A stretch of 64,000 bases of DNA, from the NCBI RefSeq assembly GCF_033118175.1, contig NC_083689.1:23480501-23544500 (forward strand), given 5' to 3'. Positions 46,042 to 58,000 of this stretch are shown piece after piece; positions within the stretch are counted from its first letter, which is position 1, and the number at the start of each line of letters is the position of its first letter. The translations under genes and the position numbers were made by a program. Source of the stretch: Dama dama (Eukaryota; Chordata; Mammalia; Artiodactyla; Cervidae). The notes under the pieces are model-generated. The model made no database searches, was not told the DNA's origin, and worked only from the letters and a program-made list of their open reading frames with translations.

Positions 46042-49000
46042 TCAGGACATGCTGGAGAGGGAAAGACATGGTCAAGTTACCGTGATTGGATTTAGAGAAA
46101 GTGGAAAGTGTTCCATGTGTGTGGAATTCAAAAGAATGATCTAATCTGGCTTTGGCATGCCCTCAACAGCAAGAGTAGCACCTACCTTGCAAAGTCTGCC
46201 ACCTGCCATCCACCTTCCAGATGTGGTTCTGAAAGGCACCTCTCTCTTGGTGCCCCAGCCAAAGAGCAGGCCTCAGGGCAGGTGACCTCAATCAGACTGG
46301 GTCAGGTTTCAATTCACCCATCTATTCACCATCCTTCCATCCACTTATCCAACTCACTATTCATCCTTCCATCCACTTATCCAACCAACCATCCATCCAT
46401 CCATACACTCATTCATTCATCCATCTAACCAACCATCCATCCATCATCCATCCATTCATCCCTCCATCCACTTATCCAACTCACCATTCATCCCTCCATC
46501 CACTTATCCAACCAACCATCTGTCTATCCACACACCCATCCATCCAACCATCCATTTATCCATCCACCCATCTACACATTCATCCATTTATCCATCCATC
46601 CATCCACCCAACTAACCATCCATCCATCCACACACTCATCCATTCATCCATCTAACCAACCATCCATCCATCATCCATCCATGCACTTGTCCAACCAACC
46701 ATCCATCTATCCACACACCCATCCATCCATCCAACCATCCATTTATCCATCCAACTATCCATCCACATCCATCCAAGCAACTATCCATCCAACCATCCAT
46801 CTACACACCCATTCAACCCTCCATCCATCGACTTATCCATCACCCATCTACCCATCTGTCCATCTATCCATTGGACCCATCTATCTGTTTTATCCACCCA
46901 CCCATATACTTGTCCATCTACCTATCCATCCATCTATACACCCATCTGTCCCTCTATCCACTGCTCCCAACCATTCTTTCTATTATGTATTTAATCATTC
47001 AAAAAGTGCTTGTTTTGTATTATCTCTGCCTGAGGATCCCCGGGGGAGGGGGGCCTAATTCTGCTGTTTGTTGTATCTGACTTTTTTCATGGTGAATGAT
47101 TTCCTTTTGTGTTTTGTGTCTGTGGACGGGGACTGATTTTCAGAACACATGGATTGAGATGGTCTCATTGGAAATGCATTGAGAACTTGCCTCTATTCAG
47201 TCTCCAGGAAAGTACTGGTTTAAGACCATTTTTGATGTTTATTTCTCAGCTTGGGGCTTCTTGGGTCACATGGATAGTACTAAGACATGTGGCTGGCCCA
47301 TGTTACAGATCTGTAGCAGAGAATGTGGTCAGGGATTAACCCTGCACATTCCAAAGAAAAGTCTGGCCCTTTCCCAGCCCCTTGGAGGCCACCTCCATGA
47401 CCTTGGAATGTCCTTCTTGATAAGAGTATCTCTGTTTGCCTGGGACCTTGGGTCATGCTGGATAGTTTATGCTGACTATTGGCCATGTGGTATCAGCTCA
47501 ACCTCTGGAAAGGCTAGAGAGACGAAGGTCAGCCACATGTATAGTCCACTGAGCATATGACTGACCTCCAATAAACACTCTGGACACCAGGGCTCCTGGT
47601 GAGCAGCACAGTTTGGTGACACTTGGTGTGCGCCACCACACTTGGCTGCTGGGAGAATAAAGGGCTGTCCCCACGAGTCCCCTGGGAGACAACAGCTGGG
47701 AACTCGCACCTGTCTCTCTTTGCCCAGCCCCATACAGCCCTTCCTATTGCTGATTTTGATCTGCATCTACCCGTCCACTGTGATAAACCATAACCATGAG
47801 CAGATCTGCTTTGCTGAGTCCCGGGAGTCCTTCTAGCAAACCATGGACCCTGAGGGTGGTCCCCAGGACCCGTGACACACAGGGAGGCTTTTTCTGGCAT
47901 CTAGAGCCGGGCAGACACACTGAGATAGGTTGCGGGCAGGCATCGCACCCTTCAGCTGAGTTAAGTCCCAAGTTTCAGGGGTCCTGGCTATGGGTGAATG
48001 TCTCAGCCAGGGTCCTCAGTCTGGGACCTCCCATCAATGGCACCCCCTGGAGTTGGGCAGGGACCAGCTACTCACTCAACCCCAGAGGAGGCCCTGTTGT
48101 CAAGGTAACCATGATCTCCCTGCCTCCCTGGTGCAGCATCCTCCCTCCACCACCAAGTCATGGGGTACTCATCCAGGCTAGGTTCCATTTAGAAATGTTT
48201 CCAAACAAACGTGCCAAGAACAACCCCTCCCCCCTCCCCCCGGCTTCCCACGCACCTCGTTTCCTGATCTTCTGTGGCCAGAGCAGACCTGTGGGGAAAG
48301 GAAGGAATCCCAGCATTAGTTGCCTGTTTGGGGAGCCTTGGCATTTGGCTGTGAGCCCTATGAGGGCCAACACGGCTGCATCCTGATCTGGCACAAAACA
48401 AGCATCAGCGTGTGTCTGCCTTTTAACAAATGAGCCAGGACAGGTAGTCACGTGGACGGCCAAGCCCCCTGGCTGCCACAAAGTGAAACCACCAGTGCTG
48501 CTGCAGGTCCACCCATCTGGAAGGTGGAACCCATCCACCAGGACCTACCCAAAGGCCAGCCAGAACCTCCATCTGAGAGCAGATCCTGGTCTCTCAGGCA
48601 CATCATTTGCCCCTGGTCCCCGTGCTTGGCCTGTGATAGATGCAGGGTGGGAGGAGGGGGAGGGAACAGTCCCAAGATATAGCCACTGCCTTCAAAGAGC
48701 CCAAGGACAGGAGAAGAAGGGCACAACAAGCAGCAAAGGCAGGAGGTAGATGGCACAGAAAGAGACAGGGAAGGAGGGAGGGGGCTTCTAGAGACCAAGG
48801 AAGGGGCCATGCCATCTGTCTACACATCCCAGGGTGAGGTACTAAAGGACTTTTATAATAACAGAGAGTCACTGGATTAAAGACAAATGAGGAGGGGGAT
48901 GGGAATGGAAGCAACTGCTTAGTGGGGTACAGGGTCTCCCTCTGGGCGGAAAGAATGTCTGGGAGAGACCTGCTGGTTGCCCTAAGCTGTTGTTGTTGTT

Positions 49001-52000
49001 GCCCAGTCATGTCTGACTCTTTGCAACCCCATGGATTGCAGCACACTAGGCCTCCCTGTCCTTCACCATCTCCGCGAGTTTGGTCAAACTCATGTCCATT
49101 GAGTCGGTGAGGCCCTCCAACCATTTCCTCCTCTGTTGCCCTCTTCTTCTTTAGCCTTCACTCTTTCCCAGCATCCAGGTCTTTTCAAATGAGTCAGCTC
49201 TTCGAATCAGGTGCCCAATTATTGGAGCTTCGGCTTCAGCATCAGTCCTTTCAATGAATATTCAGGGTTGATTGCCTTTAGGATGGACTGGTTTGATCTC
49301 CTTGCAGTCCAACGGACTCTAAAGAGATGTACTAAATTCACATTAAAATGGTTTGATGGAGCAGGTCTCATGGTGGGCCTTTTTTTTTTTTTTGCTTCAC
49401 TATGAAGCATACAGGATCTTAGTTTCCAGACCAGGGATTGAACCTGCGTCCCATGTAGTGGAAGTGCGGAGTCTTAACCACTGGATCAGCAAGGAAGTCC
49501 CAAGGTGGTCTTATTTCAGCACCATAATGACCTCAGATCACCTTCATCTGATGCTCTTTGGGCTCTGAAGCTCCTGGCAGGTGTGAGCTCTTGCCCACGG
49601 CCACCTGGATGCTTACCTGTCTTCCGCCAGCCCCGCCTCCGCCTTCTCTTCAGACCTGGGCAGGACATACTCCGGCTGCGGCCTTGCGCTGGGAACAGAA
49701 AGAGGTGAGCAGGGGTGACCAGCTGGCTGAGTGGGCTCAGGGGCTCTTGGCTCCCACTGCCCCTCCATCTGGGCTGCCGTGACCCGACAGCAATCTGGAA
49801 AGGGTTTGCATGCCCTGGAAAGCACCGGGGCCCAGAGGGTGGAGCAAGTGATGGGATGGTCAGGAATTCATGAAGATGAAGGCCATGGAGAGAAAGAAAG
49901 AAAAAAAAATGAGAAAAAAATATATAGAGAGAGATTAAAAAAGGCAGAACAATAATGAAGAATAAAAGATAACAATCCCTGGAGGGTAAAACCAGACCCC
50001 AACAGCAAAGTGAGATAAGAAAAAGAAAAAAATATATATATATATATAAAATAAGAAAAATATAAATAAAAGTGATCAGACTAATAACAAAGATTAGAAA
50101 ATAATAGAATGAGAAACCACAATCACAGAAAACTAATCAAACTGATTACATGAACCACAGCCTTGTCTAACTCAATGAAACTATGAGCCATGCTGTGCAG
50201 GGCCAGGCAAGACGGACAGGTCATGGTGGAGAGTTCTGACAAAACATGGTCCACTGGAGAAGGAAATGGCAAACCACTTCAGTATTCTTGCCTTGAGAAC
50301 CCCATGAACAACATGGGGCAAAGAGATATGGCGCTGAAAGATAAACTCCCCAGGTTGGTAGGTGCCCAATATGCTACTGGAGAAGAGTGGAGAAATAACT
50401 CCAGAAACAATGAAGAGATGAAGCCAAAGCAAAAACAACCCCCAGCTGTGGATGTGACTGGTGATGGAAATAAAGTCCAATGCTGTAAAGAACAGTATTG
50501 TATATGAACCTGGAATGTTAGGTCCATGAATCAAGGTAAATTGGAAGTGGTCAAACAAGAGATGGCCAGAGTGAACATAGATATCTTAGGAATCAGTGAA
50601 CTAAAATGGACTGGAACAGGCAAATTTAACTCAGATAACCATTATATTTACTACTGTGGGCAAGAATCCCTTAGAAGAAATGGAGTAGCCCTCATAGTCA
50701 ACAGAAGAGTCCCAAATGCAGTTCTTGGGTGTAATCTCAAAAATTACAGAATGATCTCTGTTCATTTCCAAGGCAAAACTTTCAATATCACAGTAATCCA
50801 AGTCCATGCCCCAACCAGTAATGCTGAAGAAGCTGAAGTTGAATGGTTCTATGAAGACCTACAAGACCTTCTAGAGCTAACACCCAAAAGAGATGTCCTT
50901 TTCATTTTGGGGACAGGAATGCAAAAGTAGGAAGTCAAGAGATACCTGGAGTAACAGGCAAGTTTGGTCTTGGAGTACAAAATGAAGCAGGGCAAAGGCT
51001 AATTGAGTTTTTCCAAGAGAACACACTGGTCATACCAAACACCCTCTTCCAACAACACAAGAGATGAGGCTACACGTGGACATTACCAGATGGTCAATAC
51101 CGGAATCAGATTGATTATATTCTTTGCAGCAAAAGATGGAGAAGCTCTATACAGTCAGCAAAATCAAAACCTGGAGCTGACTGTGGCTCAGATCATGAAC
51201 TCCTTATTGCCAAATTCAGACTTAAATTGAAGAAAGTAGGGGAAACCACTAGGCCATTCAGATATGGCCTAAATCAAATCCCTTACAATTATACAGTGGA
51301 AGAGACAAATAGACTCAGGGATTAGATCTGATAGACAGAGTGCCTGAAGAACTACTGATGGAGGTTCGTGACATTGTACAGGAGGCAGTGATCAATACCA
51401 TCCCCCCAAAAAATAAATGCAAAAAGGCAAAATGGTTGCCTGAGGAGGACTTACAAATAGCTGTGAAGAAGAGAAGTTAAAGGCAAAGGAGAAAAGGAAA
51501 GATATACCCATCTGAATGCAGGGTTCCAAAGAATAGCAAGGAGAGATAAGAAAGCCTTCCTCAGTGATCATTGCAAAGAAATAGAGGAAAACAACAGAAT
51601 GGGAAAGACTAGAGATCTCTTCAAGAAAATTAGAGATACCTAGGGAATACTTCATGCAAAGATGGGTGCAATGAAGGACAGAAATGGTATGGACCTAACA
51701 GAAGCAAAAGATGGCAAGAAAAGGTGGCAAGAATACATAGAAGAACAATACAAAAAGGATCTTCATGACCCATGGCTTTACTGTGCAGAGGATGAGGCCC
51801 AGGCCCCCAGGAGGCTCCCCAGGGCCCTGGGCAGGGGAACACCAGATGGATTCCCCTCTCTTCCACACCCGGAGGGACCCCTGCTCTGTCTCCCCTCTCC
51901 CCTGCACCCACAGGACCTACATGGGCAGAGGGTGCCCTTGGGGGTGTCCCTGGAGGACAGAGGGGGTCCCAGAGACTGGAGGGGGCCCAGAGGGAGGTGG

Positions 52001-55000
52001 GCCCTGGAGGATGGAGGGAGCCCTGGGAAGGAGGAGGGAACCAGAGGATGGGGGGGTTCCCAGATGGTGGAGGGCCTTTGGAAGGGAGAAGGAGGGGGCA
52101 TGCAGAGGATGGGGACCCTAAAGAGTGGAGGGTTTCCTGGATGGTGGAGGGCTTGGCCTGGAGGGAGGAGAGAGCCCTTGAGGGCAAGAGGGGAACCCCG
52201 CGGAGCAGAGGGCCCAGTCCAGAGGACAGATTGGGGTCCCCAGAGGGGTGAGGGGTCTCCAGAGGTGTAACAGGAGGGAAAGGGGCAGGGAAAGGGAAAT
52301 TTTTGAAAGAATGACATAGCCCAAGGACACAACATAAACCAATAAGAATCAAATAGGTCCAAGATGGGAGACAAGTGAACTCTGATTAGACCTTGATCCT
52401 CGATCTGCAAGCTAAACGACACACCCAGAGGCACCACAACAGTTCCAAGGCACTGTCAAAAGACCAAGGAGTGGGCAGTTGCCCAATTCCTGGAAATCTC
52501 CACCCTTTTCCCCAAAATAGTTGGAATAATCCTCCTACTCGTTAGCCTATGAAATTACCCACCCTATAAAAACTAACCACACCACATTCCACGGCCGAGC
52601 ACGCCTTCTGCAAAGGCCCACACTCTGTGGACTGCACTTCTCCCTGCATCTGAATAAAGCCACCTCTTACCTATCACTTTGTCTCTCACTAAATTCTGCA
52701 GTGAGACATCAAGAATCCGAGTTTCATTAGGTCCTGAAACAAAGCACTGTGGGTTTTGGCTGGGTTCGAGTCCCAATCCAACATAAATGGTTTCAGAGGG
52801 AGGAGGAAACTGGAAAGCAGGGAGCGGAGGGGGACCTGGGGGGTGAGCCCCGGTGGGTGGATGAGGCCGGGAGAGCGAAGGTGCTCCTGAAGGGTGGAGG
52901 GCTCAACCTGGGGGTCTTAGGAGGCTCCCCAGGGCCGAGCCCCCACTGTCATCAGCATCATTAGAAGGACTCTACTGAGCCCACTATTTTTGCCCAGTGG
53001 GTTACACTGGTCCTAATTCCTCATGATAACCCACAGGATGGCTGTGAATTTTTCACTTGCCTAATGTTACGCTGAGACTGAGCAGGGGAGCCTGGATTCC
53101 AGCCTGGGTCTGACTCCAGTCCCTCTAGAGAAGGCAGGGCTTTGAACCACATGTGTGCGTGACATGGGTCCCAAGTGAGTTGAAGCTGCCGGCTTTCCCC
53201 AGCCGTAACCCAGCTCAGAGCCAGCCCCAACCCGGCCAGAACATGGGCCACTCTGCACAGACCTTTCTCTCCTGGCCTTCAGCCGTTCCTCCTCGTACCT
53301 GGAAGAGAGAAAAAGGAGAAGGCTTAAGAGGTAGCCTGGGAATTCCCTCCCCTCTGGGAACAGGAAAGCAGTCTCACTGTCACATCTGAACACAGGCCAG
53401 GCTTCAGAGCAGACAGGATAGCCTGCAGCTACTTTACAAGCCCCACCTCACCCCATCCCAGGGCAGGGATAGCTGTTTTACTGGCATATTCCAGTGTCTG
53501 CTGTCGCTGCAACTCAGCAGACATTTCTAGCATCTGCCCTAAACAGAGCCAGGATAAAGCAATTAATTATTAATGTGGCTTTGTCTACAGACACCCCACC
53601 CCCCGACAAAGGGCAAGAAAGTCAATACTTTCAGCTTTTCAGACCAGTCTCTGTGGCAACCCCTTGATTCTGTTGTAGCTCAAAAGCAGCTGTGGATGGT
53701 TTGTAAATGGACAAGTATAGCTGTGTGCCAATAAAACTTTATTTACAAAGACAAGCCAGGGGCCAGGACTCACTGGCTCCTCCGCCTGCACTATAGGGGC
53801 CAGGTCCACGGTGTTCTGTCATTTCACAGGTGCCTGTTTCACTCTGTTTCCCTCTGTCCTGCTCTCCCACTCAGGTCTGGTTCTCTGGCAGCCTGACCAG
53901 GTGAAGCATGGGTGGTTGGGAGATGAGCAACCCTGGGGATGATGGGGATGGAGGTGGGGCAGTGCTCCCACGGCACAAGACACTCACTGTAGCACACAGT
54001 CTGGGATCTGCACGTGCTCCATGGGGATGAGCTGCTCCAGATCTTCCAAGCTGTGCACATACTGGATCTTGTTGATGAACTTGACGCTGGTGGGAGAAGG
54101 AGGGACATGTCTGAAAGCAAGCCCTTGGGGTGGTGACTCAGGGTCAGGGGGAGTGATGGCAGCCAGGGATGCACACACAGCCCTATTCCAGGATGCCCCA
54201 GCACACTCACCCAACCTCCCTCTCAGCCCATGCCAGACCTTACCCCCTGCCCCTAGTGCAGGTACAGAGCAGAACCTGGGGTCTCTGCCTGCAAGAAGGG
54301 AGGGCTCCTGAGCCATGTGTCTGAAACCAGTCCCCACTGAGCAGAGTTGTTGTTCAGTCACTCAGTTGTATCTGACTCTTTGCGATCCCATGGACTGCAG
54401 CACACCAGGCCTCCCTGTCCTTCATTATCTCCCTGAGTTTGCTCAAATTCACATCCGCTGAGTCAGTGATACCATCCAACCATCTCATCCTTTGTCGCCC
54501 TCTTCTCCTCCTGCCTTCAATCTTTCCCAGCATCAGGGTCTTTTCCAATGAGTCGGCTCTTTCCAACAGGTGGCCAAACTATTGGAGCTTCAGCTTCAGC
54601 ATCGGTCCTTCCAGTGAACACTGAGGGTTGATTTCCTTTAGGACTGACTGGTTTGATCTCCTTGCAGTCCAAGGGATTCTCAAGAATCTTCTCCAGCACA
54701 ACTTGAAGGCATCAATTATTCGGTGCTCAGCCTTCTTTTTGGTCCAACTCACATCTGTACACGACTACTGAAAAAACCATAGCTTTGACTATATGGACTT
54801 TTGAGCAGAGAGGGAAGGAAGGAAGAAAGCAGAGAGGAACGAGGTGCTATTAATACCAGACTCCAGGCTCCATCTTCCCCAGGAGGTGCTCCTCTGTCAA
54901 TCTCCCCACAATTGTCACTGTCTGGTGGCACCAGTAGTCACTTGGGCATGAGACAGGTGCATGTGGGGACTGCTGATTCATCCTCCATTCTTCCAGGGTG

Positions 55001-58000
55001 AATGGCTTCTTCCCGTCCAAATCCAGCTCTGGCCACCGGCTACTACTGACGTGACTGGTCACCAGCTTGGGGCTTTGAACTTGTGATTTTTTTTTTAAAA
55101 AATTACCTTAAATCTAATTTTGGTACAATGTCATATAAACTCCTTTTGAAGGTCAAATCAGTTTTTCTAACAATGAGTTACATTCTCTAAGGCTAAGAGA
55201 AAGTAACTGTACAATAAGTCATAAAATAATCAAATAGGGACTTCTCTGGTGGTCCAGTGGATAGGACTCCGAGCTTCCACTGCAAGGGGCCTGGGTTCGA
55301 TCCCTGGTTGGGGAACTAAGATCCTACATGCTGAGAAGCATGGCCAAAAAGTAAAATAATAAAAAATAAAAAGAGGAACTAAAGAGCCTCTTGCTCAAGG
55401 TGAAAGAGGAGACTGAAAAACCTGGCTTGAAGCTCAACATTAAAAAAAACTAAGATCATGGCATCTGGTCCCATTGCTTCATTGCAAACAGAAGGGGAAA
55501 AAGTGGAAGCAGTGACAGATTTTATTTTCTTGGGCACCAAAATCACTGCGAATGGTAATTGCAGCCATGAAATTAAAAGACGCTTGCTCCTTGTAAGGAA
55601 AGCTATGACAAAAATCTAGACAGTGTGTTAGAAAACAGAGACATCACTTTGCCGACAAAGGTCCAAATAGTGGCCATATTACACGGTATGAGGGATCTTA
55701 GTTCCTCCACCATGGATGGAACCCAAGTCCCCCTGCACTGGAAGCACAGAATCTTAACCACTGGACTGCCAGGGAAGTCCAATTTTAAACTGCGTAAAGC
55801 AACAATATAGACTCCCTAGACAGGAGCTGGAAAATGCTGATTGAAAAAAAAAAAAAAGACACCCAGACTCAGATCATGATCTCACCTGATGAAAGGGCGG
55901 GAGATGGCCAGAACGGTGCGGATGAACCAGGATGGGTGGACGATGATTAAGGACTTCAGGTTTTTCCGAAGTCTGTGTGGGGAGGCAGAGAGAGCAATAT
56001 GGGCTCCCTGGGGGAAAAGCCCTGGGGAGGGAGCAGCTAACGGGTGTCACCCACTCTGTGAGCCCAGGCAGTGCTCTGGGGAGAAGACTGAGTCTTGGTT
56101 AAGCTAAGCCCACCCCCTCCACCCCTTGCAGAGTCTGCAGGTGGCAGAGCTGATGTCTGGCCCCAGAACCCGGCTCCCTCTTTAGATTCTGAGCATCTGA
56201 CTGTGTGGCCATGTGCATGTGCGTGTAAGTCACTTCAGTCGTGTCCAGCTCTTTGTGACTCCATGGACTATAGTCCACTAGGCTCCTCTGTCCATGAAAT
56301 TCTCCAGGCAAGAATATTGGATGGGGCTGCCATGCCCTCCTCCAGGGAATCTTCCCGACCCAGGGATTGAACCCACATCTTTTACATCTCCTGCATTGGC
56401 AGGTAGGTTCTTTACCACTAGCGCCACCTGGGAAGCCCTTGCGGGGCCACATCACCTCTCATTCCTGAAAGATTTTCTAGGGCCCCCAGTTCTAAGCACC
56501 TGTTACGGGCATGTTGAACTGCAGCCCTCTTTGTCTGGGAACAGGATCACTGCAGGGGTCATTAGCTAAGGTGAGATCATATCCCAGCAGGGCCTTCCCC
56601 CTAATCCACAATCACTGGGGTGTCCTTATAAAAGGGGGTATTTGCATACAGGCGTGCACAGGGGCTGTTCTCCCTCACAGCTCCAGAAGGAACCGACCTT
56701 GCAGACAACTTGACCAAGGACTTCTAACTTCCAGAACTAGGGGACGACACACTTCTGCTGTTTAAGCCACCCATTCTGGCGCTTTGTTATGGCCGCGCCA
56801 GCCTCGCCCTTTCAGAGTCGGAGGGACTTCAGTGCTCGGGTCCCGGGGCACACTGAGGCCGTCCCCCAGCCCCATCCACTCACCTCCTGTCGATCATCTG
56901 GTAGCACTTTTTCAGCCAGCCAATGCCTGGCATCCTCCGCCGGGGCGTGGCGCCGTTCAGGTACACGATCATGTAATCTTCCGCCACGAGGAGCTCCAGG
57001 CTGCTGATGACGTACCTGGTCACGGGGCACAGAGGACCGGGGACCCGGCAAGACTGGCTCAGAGTCAGGAAGCCCAGTTCCCCGGGACTAAGCCCTGTGG
57101 CCCCCGTTCTTTCTCTTTCCACCTGCCCTGGCTGTGTCACACCTGTTTAGGTGTCATTGGCTGTCCTGGCATGCTTAGCCGGATAGCAGGGGAGCGGAGC
57201 AGAGGACTCCCAAACACCCCCCAAGTCTGGGTCAGTGGGCACAATGATAGTAGTAGTTACTATCTTACTGAGGAGTTTTGTTTGTTTGTTTTTTAAATTG
57301 AGTCCCTTGGACTGCAAGGAGATGAAACCAGTCGATCCTAAAAGGAAATCAACCCTGAACATTCGTTGGAAGGACTGATGCTGAAGCTGAAGCTCCAGTA
57401 CTTTGGCCACCTGATGGGAAGAGCCCACTCATTGGAGAATACCCTGATGCTGGGAAAGATTGAATGCAGGGGAAGGGGACCAACCACAGAGGATGAGATG
57501 GTTGGAGGGCATCACCAACTCAATGGACATGAATTTGAGCAAACTCCAGGAGACAGTGGAGAATGGGTAAGCGTGGTGCCCTGCAGTCCATGGAGTTGCA
57601 AAGAGTTGGACACAACTTAGCAACTAAACAACAATTTATTTGAGTGTTTACTAGGTGCCAAGTGATTTATCCTCTTGAACTCATCTAATGTCTCCATTAA
57701 TTCTGGAATGTAAGCTTCAACAGCCCCAAATGCCCTTGGGGGACAGGTACCCACAAACAGTGGTCCACTGCACCTGACTTTAGGGACCTGGGGTCCATCC
57801 CAGCTGTGTCTCCCCCTAAGTGATTTCCAAGAATCCTCTCCTCTTTCAGCCTCCACTTCCCCATCTGTAAATTAGGGAAACTGGGCTCCCTGGTAAGTCA
57901 GGCCACTTTCTGATCTGACCGTCCATGGGTACTTCCTCTTCCTCTGGCCCACCTGGCACCCTTACCCCCTTGAGGAAGAAGGAAACCTTCATAATAATGA

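Noticed and set aside
46316..46975. Regularly spaced repeats as a CRISPR-like array
   Set aside because: The repeats are 4-base units without unique spacers, in a vertebrate intron.
46681..47058. 125-codon frame rich in His, Pro and Ser
   Set aside because: Direct translation of the TCCA array.
47796..48386. 196-codon plus-strand frame
   Set aside because: It overlaps an ATCAY coding exon in antisense, has no recognisable domain, and lies in a gene intron with ordinary base composition.
50526..50930. Endonuclease-like protein that might be a host gene
   Set aside because: It is the BovB LINE endonuclease piece, followed by stops and frame shifts and lacking the reverse transcriptase; there is no sign of domestication.
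51630..52352. 240-codon proline-rich open frame on the minus strand
   Set aside because: It is the translation of the G-rich minisatellite and part of an LTR; composition, not selection, keeps it open. It also crosses unrelated repeat borders.
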